Shown here: positions 43,234 to 52,546 of the stretch, piece by piece
Layout of the letters: every line of letters begins with the position of its first letter
Position numbering within the stretch: position 1 is the first letter of the stretch
Origin: Antarcticirhabdus aurantiaca
GTDB taxonomy: Bacteria; Pseudomonadota; Alphaproteobacteria; Rhizobiales; Rhizobiaceae
DNA length: 64,000 bases
Direction of reading: 5' to 3'
NCBI RefSeq assembly: GCF_009765365.1
Contig: NZ_VTOM01000002.1
Location: forward strand, 1 to 64,000
The notes under the pieces: model-generated
Databases searched by the model: none
Told to the model about the DNA's origin: nothing
Seen by the model: the letters and a program-made list of their open reading frames with translations, nothing else
Program-made: the position numbers and the translations under genes

Positions 43234-43737
43234 TTGAGCGACATCAACGACTCGCACCTCGACGCGGCGGCTGACATCATCACCGCCTATGTCAGCAACA
43301 ACCAGGTTCCGGCGAGCGAGCTGCCCGCGCTGATCGCCAGCGTGCGCGCCGCCCTGGCGAGCCCGGCCGGCCCCCAGGCCGCCGCGGTGCCCGATCCAGT
43401 CGAGCTGGTGCCGGCCGTGTCGATCAAGAAGTCGATCACGCCCGATTACCTGATCAGCCTGGAAGACGGGAGGCGGTACAAGTCGCTGAAGCGCCACCTT
43501 CAGTCGAACTACGGCATGAGCCCGGACGACTACCGCAAGAAGTGGGGCCTGCCGAGCGACTACCCGATGGTGGCACCCAACTACGCCGCCGCCCGCTCCG
43601 CGCTCGCCAGGAGCATGGGCCTGGGCCGCAAGCGCGCCGAGACCGAGTCTCCCTCGATCAAGGCCGAGCCCGAGGCCGCGCCAGCCCCGGCTCCCGCGCC
43701 GAAGGCCAAGCGCGGGCGAGCCAAGAAGGCGGCTTGA
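43234..43737 (+). CDS. mucR: MucR/Ros-family regulator with altered zinc ligands
   Basis: 167 aa from the TTG at 43234 (GGAAAC upstream); an earlier TTG at 43201 adds residues unlike the family. LDAAADIITAYVSNNQVPAS and ELPALIASVRAALASPAGPQ form the N-terminal oligomerisation domain; VELVPAVSIKKSITPDYLIS, LEDGRRYKSLKRHLQSNYGM and SPDDYRKKWGLPSDYPMVAP are the DNA-binding domain; a Lys/Arg/Ala-rich C-tail follows. In canonical Ros the finger is C-x2-C/D-x9-H-x4-H; here the first position is Ser (ISLED) and the His after RHL is replaced by N/Y, so zinc binding is unlikely, as known for some MucR proteins. MucR proteins regulate exopolysaccharide, motility and virulence genes. Confidence 0.92.
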   Translation: MSDINDSHLDAAADIITAYVSNNQVPASELPALIASVRAALASPAGPQAAAVPDPVELVPAVSIKKSITPDYLISLEDGRRYKSLKRHLQSNYGMSPDDYRKKWGLPSDYPMVAPNYAAARSALARSMGLGRKRAETESPSIKAEPEAAPAPAPAPKAKRGRAKKAA

Positions 43738-43948
43738 TGGTCGCACGGACGAGCCGACACCGCGGCGATGAATTGGCGCCGCGATGAGCGTTTCGACAGG
43801 CGGACCCGGCGTGCGGTCGACGTCGGGTTATCCCCCCGGTCGCTGAATAGATAGCATCGCGGTTCATCACTCGCCCGCCGGACCGAAGTCGAAGGTCCGG
43901 AGTTGACGAGGGCGGACACGGCGCCGGTTCTCCGGATGGGGCGATGAC

Positions 43949-44613
43949 ATGGATGACAGCACCGCCAACCGCCTGACGCCCGCCTCTTCGGCCGACGATC
44001 TGACGCGTGGCGAGCGGAAGGCCGTCGATCATCAGAGCCGGCCGAGCGCCGCACTGATCCACGAGACGATCCGCACGGAAGGCGAGCGGGAGCTGGAGCG
44101 AAGCGGCTTCGCGCTGATGGTGTCGGGTCTTGCGGCGGGTCTCTCGATCGGTTTCTCCATCGTGGTTCCTGCGGCCCTCATGGTGGCGCTGCCGGACACG
44201 CCCTGGGAGCACATTCTCACCTCGCTCGGCTACACCGTCGGCTTCCTGATCGTGGTTCTCGGCCGCCAGCAGCTCTTCACCGAGAACACGCTGATGCCCG
44301 TCCTGCCGCTCCTGCAGGGCCCGAGCTGGCGGCGGCTTGGGCTCGTCCTGCGCCTCTGGGCGATCGTTCTCGCCTCCAACATCGCGGCACCTGGATCTTC
44401 TCGGCCGTCCTTGCCTACACGTCCGTGTTCGATCCGGAGACGAAGGAGGCTCTGGCAGAGTTCTCGCGAACGACGATGGCCTCGCCCTTCTGGACCATGT
44501 TCCTGACGTCCGTCTTCGCGGGCTGGCTGATCGCGCTGATGGTCTTGCTAATGGCGGCTTCAGGCGACTCCATATGGATCGCCGCCGCATTTCGACGCCG
44601 ATCGCCATGGTAA
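43949..44613 (+). pseudogene. formate/nitrite transporter family protein, frameshifted and truncated
   Basis: Starts MDDSTANRLTPASSADDLTR; RSGFALMVSGLAAGLSIGFS and TSLGYTVGFLIVVLGRQQLF with the ENTLMPV motif are FNT features. Near 44390 one base is missing (ATCGCGGCACC for ATCGGCGGCACC) and the protein continues in another frame as TWIFSAVLAYTSVFDPETKE, then FWTMFLTSVFAGWLIALMVL. It ends where dispersed repeat copy B begins, losing the last TM helices. Not functional. Confidence 0.8.
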
Positions 44614-44625
44614 GGTCCTGACACG
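44552..44625 (-). repeat. dispersed repeat, copy B
   Basis: The reverse complement reads CTTACCATGGCGATCGGCGT, CGAAATGCGGCGGCGATCCA and TATGGAGTCGCC. Aligns with copy A (7091-7162). It truncates the formate/nitrite transporter gene: the last coding block of that gene passes into the repeat. Confidence 0.5.
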
Positions 44626-44746
44626 GCCGACATCGTCGGGGTCGGGGCCGCCAAGCGGCGTCGATCGAGACGCTTGAGTCGCAATCAAGCGGATGTCAGT
44701 ATCGATTTGCAGCATTCTGCCACGGGTGAGGCTCTGGAGTTAGATC

Positions 44747-45634
44747 GTGGTGTTATATTACATGGGTTGCCTGACCCTTGGTCTCTGCGCCGGCTTTTTG
44801 GTCGGCGTCAGCGAGAGTCCGGTTGTTCAATATGTCCTTCCTCTGCTTTTTACACTGATTGTCAGTTCTGCCGGCGTCTTCGCCCTCAGGACTCCCAATG
44901 AGACACGCTTTCGCATCGCCGGCCTGACGTCGATCTCACTCACTCTGCCGTTTTTATTGGCGGTTATCTATGGAACCTTGATCAGGTCGGGTGCGCCTGC
45001 AAATTCCTTGCTTCCGTCCTTGATGTCGCAGGATCCGAGCAATGAGAGCCTTGACGGCCTTCTACGGCAATTGCCTCCAGACAATGCTTTGGAGATCCTG
45101 CTGTTTTCCAAGCAATTGAGAAGTCTGGGCATAAACAGAAACGAGACCGATCGATACCTTACGAGCATTATCAACGACCGTGCCTCTCGTTTAGCTACAT
45201 TCAGCGCCGACATCGATGCAGTCAGAAAACGCCTTCTTGAAACGCATGAGCAGCTTGAGACCGTTGTTGAAACAGTCGACAAGATGTGGGCCCCCAAGAT
45301 CGACGCTCAAATCGACACGATAGTTTCCATTCTAAGGTCACTGGATAATCCAACAGCCAGTCTAAGCGAGAAGATCTGGGCAATGAACTCCATGAAAGAT
45401 CTGGTTGAGGAGTTCGAGGCAGATTATGGCATCATCGAGCCGAATGGGTCTGAACTCAGCTTTGCAGGGGGACGGCTGAACGCGCAATTCGAGGCACTGC
45501 GCGAGCTATTTGCGAGAACGCCCCCAAACAGCGTGCTGCACCCCGATGCAGTGAAGATCTGGCTTGACGCCGAAGGTGTCAAACCATCGGTCCCAGCAGC
45601 TGAACAAGCAGTCACTCTGACGGTCAAAGGGTAA
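44747..45634 (+). CDS. hypothetical protein with two N-terminal TM helices and a coiled coil
   Basis: 295 aa (GTG at 44747; ATG at 44762 gives 290). Two hydrophobic helices, LYYMGCLTLGLCAGFLVGVS and YVLPLLFTLIVSSAGVFALR, a third patch GLTSISLTLPFLLAVIYGTL, then a soluble part with a coiled coil (DRASRLATFSADIDAVRKRL, LETHEQLETVVETVDKMWAP) and a polar C-terminus. It has lower GC and different codon use from neighbours (ATA, TTA, AGG codons). Not similar to a family I recognise. Part of an AT-richer islet; possibly horizontally acquired. Confidence 0.6.
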   Translation: MVLYYMGCLTLGLCAGFLVGVSESPVVQYVLPLLFTLIVSSAGVFALRTPNETRFRIAGLTSISLTLPFLLAVIYGTLIRSGAPANSLLPSLMSQDPSNESLDGLLRQLPPDNALEILLFSKQLRSLGINRNETDRYLTSIINDRASRLATFSADIDAVRKRLLETHEQLETVVETVDKMWAPKIDAQIDTIVSILRSLDNPTASLSEKIWAMNSMKDLVEEFEADYGIIEPNGSELSFAGGRLNAQFEALRELFARTPPNSVLHPDAVKIWLDAEGVKPSVPAAEQAVTLTVKG

Positions 45635-45728
45635 GGCGCTCAGTTACTTCTTCAGTACACCAGAGCAGTTACACAAGCTTGAATTCCGCAACAATGGACG
45701 AAATCAACCAACAATGAAGAGAATTTAA

Positions 45729-45914
45729 TCACAGTCCATCCCAAGATATGTCGTCAGACGCTTCGAGATGCAGGTTGTAGATGTCGCTCAAGGAAATCTT
45801 GCTGTTTTGGCATCCCCCTACAACAGCAGCTATCGGGGAAGCTCCAATCTGCACATTGAGAAATTTTGCTGGATATTTAACATTCTCCAGCCAGTTACAA
45901 GCTGTCAATACCAT
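45729..45914 (-). CDS. small hypothetical ORF in AT-rich islet
   Basis: 61 aa from an ATG at 45914 with a GAGGA five bases upstream. MVLTACNWLENVKYPAKFLN, VQIGASPIAAVVGGCQNSKI and SLSDIYNLHLEASDDISWDG; no TM and no known motif. Support is limited to the ribosome-binding site and the protein-like composition; a competing plus-strand reading (45781-46338) looks like noise. Confidence 0.3.
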   Translation of the reverse strand: MVLTACNWLENVKYPAKFLNVQIGASPIAAVVGGCQNSKISLSDIYNLHLEASDDISWDGL

Positions 45915-46417
45915 TATTTCCTCACGAATATTAGGTTTATTTTCTTTGTTCTTATCCTTTCCAATTTTGAGCGCGGCAACTCCACAGGAGGCGACTCGTC
46001 CGATTGGTCGCACTCGGCCGCCGGAGTCCGCCGCCGGCTCGGGACGGCCAATCAGCGAGGATTACTTTTACGAGACGCATTTTCTATGTCGCTTCAGCGG
46101 CACGGGCTCGGGCTGGACGTCTCGATCAGTGATCGACACCGCGATGAGGACTTACCGACTCAAGCACTCGGCATGCTATCAAATCAGCCGACGTGATAGC
46201 CTGACGCAGATTTACAGCAATTTGGGGTCGAGTGGCCTGTCGCGATGTCGAGATCATAGCCTGCTCCAGCCGAAGCTGGCTCTCCGATCGTCCGACGCTT
46301 CCGATAAATCTGAAGAGGAGGTCGAGATGGGACTTTGATCGGCCATCTCCTATAGCCACGATCACGCAACGTCTCACTTGGAGCGAACTGCAACTCCAGG
46401 GGCTACAAGATGTCTTG
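45915..46417. other. unassigned 500 bases of mixed composition
   Basis: The AT-rich islet ends near 46000 and is followed by mosaic sequence without a supported gene. ORFs on both strands are short, overlap each other and lack ribosome-binding sites. It may be decayed mobile DNA; no recognisable IS ends. Confidence 0.35.
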
Positions 46418-47296
46418 CTACCGTGTAGGGACCGGCGTCTCGCCGCGATAGTCGTAGAAGCCGCGCCCGACCTTGCGGCCGATCCAGCCGGCCTCGACGT
46501 ATTTCACGAGCAGCGGGCACGGGCGGTACTTGGAGTCCGACATCCCGTCATGGAGCACCTGCATGATCGACAGGCAGGTGTCGAGGCCGATGAAGTCGGC
46601 GAGCTGGAGCGGGCCCATCGGGTGGTTGGCGCCGAGCCTCAATGCCGTGTCGATCGATTCGACCGAGCCGACGCCCTCGTAGAGCGTGTAGATCGCCTCG
46701 TTGATCATCGGCATCAGGATGCGGTTGACGATGAAGGCCGGGAAATCCTCCGACACCGTCGTCACCTTGTCGAGCCGGGCGGAGAAGCGCTTGGCGGCGT
46801 CGAAGGTCGGATCGTCCGTCGCGATGCCCCTCACCAGCTCGACGAGCTTCATGACCGGCACGGGGTTCATGAAGTGGATGCCGAGGAAGCGCTCCGGCCG
46901 GTCGGTGGCGGAGGCGAGCCGCGTGATCGAGATCGAGGAGGTGTTGGTGGCCAGGATCGCCTCGGGCTTCAGCACGGGGCAGACCTGATAGTAGATCCGT
47001 CGCTTGATCTCCTCCCGCTCGGTGGCCGCCTCGATCACGAGGTCGGCTTCGGCGAGAGCCAGGACATCGCCAGCGGCAGCAAGCCGCTTCATGACCGCTC
47101 CGCGATCGGCTTCCGTGATCTTCCCGGCTCGCAGTTGCCGGTCGAGATTGCCGGCGATCCTCTCCATGCCGCGCCGAGCTTCCTCCGGGCTCACGTCGTA
47201 TATCAGGACATCGAAGCCGGCGAGCGCCGCCACATGAGCGATTCCCGAGCCCATCTGGCCAGCGCCTACGACGCCGACGGTGCGAATTTCGATCAT
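46418..47296 (-). CDS. hbd: 3-hydroxybutyryl-CoA dehydrogenase
   Basis: 292 aa from the ATG at 47296. NAD-binding VGVVGAGQMGSGIAHVAALA at residues 7-26; ATNTSSISITRLASATDRPE, catalytic His in FLGIHFMNPVPVMKLVELVR, NRILMPMINEAIYTLYEGVG and the C-terminal PLQLADFIGLDTCLSIMQVL, KYVEAGWIGRKVGRGFYDYR. Converts (S)-3-hydroxybutyryl-CoA to acetoacetyl-CoA with NAD(P). Last gene of the glutaryl-CoA oxidation operon, 20 bases after etfA. No crotonase is encoded here, so that step comes from elsewhere. Confidence 0.93.
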   Translation of the reverse strand: MIEIRTVGVVGAGQMGSGIAHVAALAGFDVLIYDVSPEEARRGMERIAGNLDRQLRAGKITEADRGAVMKRLAAAGDVLALAEADLVIEAATEREEIKRRIYYQVCPVLKPEAILATNTSSISITRLASATDRPERFLGIHFMNPVPVMKLVELVRGIATDDPTFDAAKRFSARLDKVTTVSEDFPAFIVNRILMPMINEAIYTLYEGVGSVESIDTALRLGANHPMGPLQLADFIGLDTCLSIMQVLHDGMSDSKYRPCPLLVKYVEAGWIGRKVGRGFYDYRGETPVPTR

Positions 47297-47316
47297 GGGC
47301 GGCCCATCTGTCCAGG

Positions 47317-48246
47317 TCAGAGCTTCGCGGCCAGATCCGGCAGTACGGTGAAGATGTCGCCGACGAGGCCGTAGTCCGCGACCTGGAAGATCGGGGCTTC
47401 CTCGTCCTTGTTGATGGCGACGATGACGCGAGAGTCCTTCATGCCCGCGAGGTGCTGGATCGCGCCGGAGATGCCGCAGGCGACGTAGAGGTCGGGCGCC
47501 ACCACCTTGCCGGTCTGGCCGACCTGCCAATCGTTGGGCGCGTAGCCCGCGTCCACCGCGGCGCGGGACGCGCCGACCGCCGCGCCGAGCTTGTCGGCGA
47601 GCGGCAGGACGACCTCCTGGAACTTCTCCTTCGAGCCCAGCGCCCGGCCGCCCGAGACGATGATCTTGGCGGAGGCGAGTTCCGGCCGCTCGGAATGGGC
47701 GACCGCCTCGCCGACGAAGGTCGAGAGGCCGGGATCGCCGGCGGCGCTCGCCGTCTCGACGCCGGCCGAGCCCCCCTCGCCGGCGGCCGGGAAGCTCGCC
47801 GCGCGGATGGTGACGACCTTGATCCTGTCGGTCGAGCGCACCGTCTGGAGCGCGTTGCCGGCATAGATCGGGCGCTCGAAGGTGTCGGGACCGTGCACCG
47901 CGATGACGTCCGAGACCTGCATGACGTCGAGGAGCGCGGCGGCGCGCGGCAGGGCGTTCTTGGCCATCGAGGTCGCGGGCGCGACGATGGCGTCGTAGCC
48001 GGGCGCGAGCGACACCAGGAGGTCGGCGAGCGGCTCGGCGAGGTGGTGGGCGAGGCTCGCATCCTCCACGAGGAGCACCTTGGAGACGCCCCCGAGCTTG
48101 GCAGCGGCGTCCGCGACGCTGCGCGCGCCCTGCCCGGCGACCAGCACGTGGACGTCGCCGCCCATCTTGGTCGCGGCGGTCAGCGCCTTGGCGGTCTGCT
48201 CGTTGAGGGCGGCGTTGTCATGCTCGGCGAGAAGCAGAATGGTCAT
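47317..48246 (-). CDS. etfA: electron transfer flavoprotein alpha subunit
   Basis: 309 aa from the ATG at 48246. [20 protein letters not shown] start; FAD-binding C-terminal domain [80 protein letters not shown] and [20 protein letters not shown]. Accepts electrons from acyl-CoA dehydrogenases with EtfB and passes them to ETF:ubiquinone oxidoreductase. Twenty-three bases after etfB. Here the donor is probably GcdH of the same operon. Confidence 0.95.
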   Translation of the reverse strand: MTILLLAEHDNAALNEQTAKALTAATKMGGDVHVLVAGQGARSVADAAAKLGGVSKVLLVEDASLAHHLAEPLADLLVSLAPGYDAIVAPATSMAKNALPRAAALLDVMQVSDVIAVHGPDTFERPIYAGNALQTVRSTDRIKVVTIRAASFPAAGEGGSAGVETASAAGDPGLSTFVGEAVAHSERPELASAKIIVSGGRALGSKEKFQEVVLPLADKLGAAVGASRAAVDAGYAPNDWQVGQTGKVVAPDLYVACGISGAIQHLAGMKDSRVIVAINKDEEAPIFQVADYGLVGDIFTVLPDLAAKL

Positions 48247-48269
48247 GGATGGTTCTCCCGTTTCTCGCG

Positions 48270-49019
48270 TCAGATCACGCCGGCTTCGTTCTTGAGCTTG
48301 CCGATCAGCTCGTCGACGGAAGCCACCTTCACGCCGGCCTGGCGCTTCGGCGGCTCGCTCGTCTTGACGACCTCCAGGCGCGGGGCCGGATCGACGCCGA
48401 AGTCGGCCGCGGTCTTCTCCTCCAGCGGCTTCTTCTTGGCCTTCATGATGTTGGGCAGCGAGGCGTAGCGCGGCTCGTTGAGGCGAAGGTCGGTGGTGAC
48501 GATCGCCGGCAGCGAGAGCGAGATCGTCTGGAGGCCGCCGTCGACCTCGCGCGTCACCTCGGCGCGGCCGTCCTTCAGCTCGATCTTGGAGGCGAAGGTG
48601 CCCTGCGGGCGCTTGGTCAGCGCCGCCAGCATCTGGCCGGTCTGGTTGGCGTCGTCGTCGATCGCCTGCTTGCCGAGGATGACGAGGTCCGGGCTCTCGG
48701 CCTCCACCACGCCCTTCAGGATCTTGGCGACGGTCAGCGGCTCGGTGACGCCTTCGACCTTCACGAGGATCGCGCGGTCGGCGCCCATGGCCAGCGCCGT
48801 GCGGAGCTGTTCCTGCGCCTGCGCCGGGCCGATCGAGACGGCGACGATCTCGGTCGCCACGCCCTTCTCCTTCAGCCGGATCGCTTCTTCCACGGCGATC
48901 TCGTCGAACGGGTTCATGCTCATCTTGACGTTGGCGAGGTCCACGCCCGTGCCGTCCGGCTTCACCCGGATCTTCACGTTGTAGTCCACCACACGCTTCA
49001 CCGCGACGAGGATCTTCAT
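48270..49019 (-). CDS. etfB: electron transfer flavoprotein beta subunit
   Basis: 249 aa. [108 protein letters not shown] are the ETF-beta landmarks including the recognition-loop region. Its ATG overlaps the CoA-transferase stop (ATGA at 49016-49019). Confidence 0.95.
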   Translation of the reverse strand: MKILVAVKRVVDYNVKIRVKPDGTGVDLANVKMSMNPFDEIAVEEAIRLKEKGVATEIVAVSIGPAQAQEQLRTALAMGADRAILVKVEGVTEPLTVAKILKGVVEAESPDLVILGKQAIDDDANQTGQMLAALTKRPQGTFASKIELKDGRAEVTREVDGGLQTISLSLPAIVTTDLRLNEPRYASLPNIMKAKKKPLEEKTAADFGVDPAPRLEVVKTSEPPKRQAGVKVASVDELIGKLKNEAGVI

Positions 49020-50215
49020 GATGTGCCATCCTTGATGCTGGGATCGGATCGAAGTGCCGGCGAGGCGCGGTCCAGCGCGAGCGCGCTGCGCGAGAAGCGG
49101 ATCGGCGTGCGCAGCCCCGGCAGACCCTCCGGCTCGATCCGCAAGGCCCGGTGGACGACCTGCGGATGGGCGATGGCCTCGGCGACGCCGTTGATCGGCC
49201 CGCCCGGCACGCCCCGCGCCTGCATCGCCGCGATCAGCGCGTCGCGCCCCATCGCCCGCGTGCGCTCCGCGAGGATCGGCACCAGCGCGTCGCGGTTGGC
49301 GACGCGGGCGGGGTTGGTGGCGTAGGCCAGGTCGGCGGCGATCTCGGCGATGCCCAGCACCTCTGCCAAGGCGGCGAACTGCCGGTCGTTGCCGCAGGCG
49401 ACGATGACGTGGCCGTCGAGGCAGGGAAAGACCTGATAGGGCACGATGTTGGGATGGGCGTTGCCCATGCGGCGAGGCGGGGCGCCGCCGGCTAGGTGGT
49501 TCATCGCCTGGTTGGCGAGCGCCGCCACGCCGCAGTCGAGAAGCGACAGGTCGACGTGCTGGCCAAGCCCCGAGCGCGCCCGCTCGGCGAGCGCGGCCTG
49601 GATGCCGATCGTGCCGTAGAGCCCGGTCAGGATGTCGATCCAGGCGACGCCGATCTTCTGCGGCTCGCCCGCCGGCTCGCCCGTCAGGTCCATGATGCCG
49701 CAAAGGCCCTGGATCAGGAAGTCGTAGCCCGGCAGGTGCGCGTAGGGGCCGTCCTGCCCGAAGCCGGTGATCGAGCAGTAGACGAGCCGCGGGTTCAGCG
49801 CCGACAGGCTCGGATAGTCGAGCCCGTGCTTGGCGAGGCCCCCGACCTTGAAGTTCTCGACGAGGACGTCCGCCTCGCAGGCCAGCTCGCGAACCCGTGC
49901 CAGGTCGGCCGGGTCGTTGAAGTCGCAGGCGATCGAGCGCTTGCCGCGATTGGTCGAATGGAAATAGGCGGCGGTGCGCTCGCGCGTGCCGTCCGCCAGC
50001 GTCCGCTCCACGAAGGGCGGCCCCCAGCGGCGCGTGTCGTCGCCCTCGGGCGCCTCGACCTTCACCACCTCGGCGCCGAGATCGGCGAGGCACTGGCCGA
50101 TCCAGGGCCCGGCGAGGATCCGCGCCAGTTCCAGGACCTTCAGCCCGGCGAGCGGCGGCTCGCCCTTCATGGCTTCGGCGAGCGGCGGCTCGCCCGTCGC
50201 GGCGTTCGCGCTCAT
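49016..50215 (-). CDS. CaiB/BaiF CoA-transferase (probable glutarate CoA-transferase)
   Basis: 399 aa. [60 protein letters not shown], and [20 protein letters not shown] with the conserved catalytic Asp in DFLIQG are the family III CoA-transferase features. Lying 13 bases after gcdH, it most likely moves CoA onto glutarate (SugCT-type), feeding glutaryl-CoA to GcdH; other dicarboxylates cannot be excluded. The N-terminus has a tandem [17 protein letters not shown] duplication. Confidence 0.88.
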   Translation of the reverse strand: MSANAATGEPPLAEAMKGEPPLAGLKVLELARILAGPWIGQCLADLGAEVVKVEAPEGDDTRRWGPPFVERTLADGTRERTAAYFHSTNRGKRSIACDFNDPADLARVRELACEADVLVENFKVGGLAKHGLDYPSLSALNPRLVYCSITGFGQDGPYAHLPGYDFLIQGLCGIMDLTGEPAGEPQKIGVAWIDILTGLYGTIGIQAALAERARSGLGQHVDLSLLDCGVAALANQAMNHLAGGAPPRRMGNAHPNIVPYQVFPCLDGHVIVACGNDRQFAALAEVLGIAEIAADLAYATNPARVANRDALVPILAERTRAMGRDALIAAMQARGVPGGPINGVAEAIAHPQVVHRALRIEPEGLPGLRTPIRFSRSALALDRASPALRSDPSIKDGTS

Positions 50216-50228
50216 CGCCCCGCCGCCC

Positions 50229-51437
50229 TCAGAAGAAGGCCTGGAGGCCGGTCACGGCCCGGCCGAGGATCAGCGCGTGGACGTCGTGCGTGCCTTCGTA
50301 GGTGTTCACCGTCTCGAGGTTCACCATGTGGCGGATCACCTGGTACTCCTCGGCGATGCCGTTGCCGCCGTGCATGTCGCGGGCGCGGCGGGCGATGTCC
50401 AGCGCTTTGCCGCAATTGTTGCGCTTGACGATCGAGATCATCTCCGGCGCCGCGTTCGCCTCGTCGAGGAGGCGCCCGACGCGAAGGCTCGCCTGCAGCC
50501 CCATGGCGATGTGCGTCAGCATGTCGGCGAGCCGCAGCTGGAAGAGCTGGGTCTGGGCCAGCGGACGGCCGAACTGCTGGCGGTCGAGCCCGTACTGCCG
50601 CGCGGCGTGGAAGCAGAACTCCGCCGCCCCCATGACGCCCCAGGAAATGCCGTAGCGCGCCCGGTTGAGGCAGCCGAACGGGCCCTTCAGCCCCTCGACG
50701 TTCGGCAGCAGCGCTTCCTCGCCGACCTCGACGCCGTCCATCACGATCTGGCCGGTGATCGAGGCGCGAAGGCTGAGCTTGCCCTCGATCTTCGGCGCGG
50801 ACAGGCCCTTCGCGCCCTTCTCGATCACGAAGCCGCGGATCTTGCCGCCATGGGCCTCCGACTTCGCCCAGACCACGAAGACGTCGGCGATCGGCGCGTT
50901 GGAGATCCAGGTCTTGGTGCCGTCGAGGACGTAGCCGCTCGCCGTGCGGCGCGCCGTCGTGCGCATGCCCGCGGGGTCGGAGCCCGCGTCCGGCTCGGTC
51001 AGGCCGAAGCAGCCGATCAGCTCGCCGCGGGAAAGGCCCGGCAGGTACTTCCTGCGCTGCTCCTCCGAGCCGTAGGCGTAGATCGGGTACATGACCAGCG
51101 AGGACTGGACGCTCATCATCGAGCGGTAGCCCGAATCCACCCGCTCGACCTCGCGCGCGATGAGGCCGTAGGCGACGTAGGAGGCGCCGAGCCCCCCGTA
51201 TTCCTCCGGGATGGTCGGCCCAAGGAGCCCCATCTCGCCCATCTCGCGGAAGATCGCGGGGTCGGTCGCCTCCTCGCGGAAGGCGGCGGTCGCGCGCGGC
51301 TGCAGCCGGTCCTGCGCGTAGGCGCGGGCGCCGTCGCGCAGCATGATCTCGTCCTCGGAGAGCTGCGCCTCGAAGCGGAACGGGTCCTCCCACTCGAACC
51401 GGCCGAGGTCCGGGGCATCCTTGGGCTTGAGGGACAT
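50229..51437 (-). CDS. gcdH: glutaryl-CoA dehydrogenase
   Basis: 402 aa. [64 protein letters not shown]-like [54 protein letters not shown], and the catalytic Glu in [20 protein letters not shown]. The R in LNRARYGI and E in TYEGTHD are typical of glutaryl-CoA dehydrogenases rather than short-chain ones. Converts glutaryl-CoA to crotonyl-CoA and CO2, using ETF. First gene of the minus-strand operon; divergent LysR gene with a palindrome between them. Confidence 0.94.
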   Translation of the reverse strand: MSLKPKDAPDLGRFEWEDPFRFEAQLSEDEIMLRDGARAYAQDRLQPRATAAFREEATDPAIFREMGEMGLLGPTIPEEYGGLGASYVAYGLIAREVERVDSGYRSMMSVQSSLVMYPIYAYGSEEQRRKYLPGLSRGELIGCFGLTEPDAGSDPAGMRTTARRTASGYVLDGTKTWISNAPIADVFVVWAKSEAHGGKIRGFVIEKGAKGLSAPKIEGKLSLRASITGQIVMDGVEVGEEALLPNVEGLKGPFGCLNRARYGISWGVMGAAEFCFHAARQYGLDRQQFGRPLAQTQLFQLRLADMLTHIAMGLQASLRVGRLLDEANAAPEMISIVKRNNCGKALDIARRARDMHGGNGIAEEYQVIRHMVNLETVNTYEGTHDVHALILGRAVTGLQAFF

Positions 51438-51541
51438 GGGGCGACTCCGATACGCCGACGGCGGTGTTGGCTAGCAGGTTGACCGATGAGCGTTCCTACT
51501 CGGGGAGCGGGCACTGAAGCCAATGACTTCGGCTGCACACT

Positions 51542-51560
51542 TCATGAGACAAACTCATGA
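51542..51560. promoter_or_regulatory. probable LysR operator: TCATGAG-N5-CTCATGA
   Basis: Seven-base inverted arms with a 5-base spacer give a 19-bp dyad with the T-N11-A pattern of LysR boxes. It sits between gcdH and the divergent LysR gene and overlaps an in-frame ATG at 51557, which argues that the regulator starts further in. Confidence 0.5.
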
Positions 51561-51628
51561 CCTCGGCTTCCGTGCTGTCCCTTGCCTCTCCCCTAGCCCG
51601 GCAAGGCATGGTAGGACCTGTAGCCGAC

Positions 51629-52525
51629 ATGCGACGTTCCTTCACGCCGACCCTGTCCGAACTGCAAGCGCTGAGCGCCTGCGCCGAATGCGGCTCGGTC
51701 ACCGACGCCGCACGGCGGCTAGGCCTGACTCAAAGCGCGGTAAGCCGTGCACTCGCCTCGCTAGAGGCGCGGCTAGGGGTCCATCTGTTCCACCGCGTGC
51801 GCAAGCGGTTGATCCTTTCGGATGCGGGACGTGCGATGCTTCGCGACACCGAGCGGGTGCTGTCCGACATCAACGCGGCCGCCCTGACCGTGATGTCGTT
51901 CGGGGGCCATGCCGACGTTCTGCGCCTTGCAGTGCTACCAACCTTCGGCACGAGCTGGCTGATCCCGCGCCTGCCCGAGTTTCGGCGTCTCGCACCGCAG
52001 CTTTCGCTCGACATCGCCTCGCGGCTTCAGACAGTCGACTTCGACCGAGAACCTTTCGATGCGGCCCTGCAGCGCAGGGAACTCGCCGGACCAGGCACGA
52101 GCGTGATGCCGCTGGCCGACGAGGCGCTGATCGCGGTCGCGTCCCCTCATCTCCCGGGAATCGGGTCGATTCCCCTGGAGGACCGCGCAATCGCGCGTTT
52201 GCCGCTGCTCCAGCAGTCCACGCGTCCCGAGCTCTGGCTCGATTGGTTCCGCGACGCCGGCCTGGATCCGATCACCATCCTGCGCGGACCGCGCTTCGAG
52301 CACTTCGGCATGGTGATCGCTGCGGCACGCGCTGGACTCGGTGTCGCGCTCGTGCCCGAGATCGTGGCCGCTTCCGATCTCGAGGAACGACGGCTGAGCA
52401 GGATTTCGCCGCGCGTTCTGTCCAGCGGCTCGGACTACGCACTGATCTATCCCGCACGCAACGAGATCAGCGCGCCACTCGCGACGTTTCGGGATTGGAT
52501 AAGAACGACTTCGGTGCCGTATTAG
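51629..52525 (+). CDS. LysR-family regulator (GcvA/GcdR-like)
   Basis: 298 aa from the ATG at 51629; longer versions from 51557 or 51608 would put the operator palindrome inside or next to the gene. HTH: TPTLSELQALSACAECGSVT, DAARRLGLTQSAVSRALASL, EARLGVHLFHRVRKRLILSD. Effector domain from ~85 (LRLAVLPTFGTSWLIPRLPE) has the PTFGTSWLIPRL block of GcvA-type LysR proteins. Divergent from gcdH; probably the glutarate/lysine-catabolism activator. Confidence 0.9.
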   Translation: MRRSFTPTLSELQALSACAECGSVTDAARRLGLTQSAVSRALASLEARLGVHLFHRVRKRLILSDAGRAMLRDTERVLSDINAAALTVMSFGGHADVLRLAVLPTFGTSWLIPRLPEFRRLAPQLSLDIASRLQTVDFDREPFDAALQRRELAGPGTSVMPLADEALIAVASPHLPGIGSIPLEDRAIARLPLLQQSTRPELWLDWFRDAGLDPITILRGPRFEHFGMVIAAARAGLGVALVPEIVAASDLEERRLSRISPRVLSSGSDYALIYPARNEISAPLATFRDWIRTTSVPY

Positions 52526-52546
52526 ACGGATCTCGTCTTGGCACGA

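Noticed and set aside
45781-46338. 185-codon plus-strand ORF in the AT-rich islet
   Set aside because: No ribosome-binding site, no family and a mixed composition running across the islet boundary; competing readings are equally weak.
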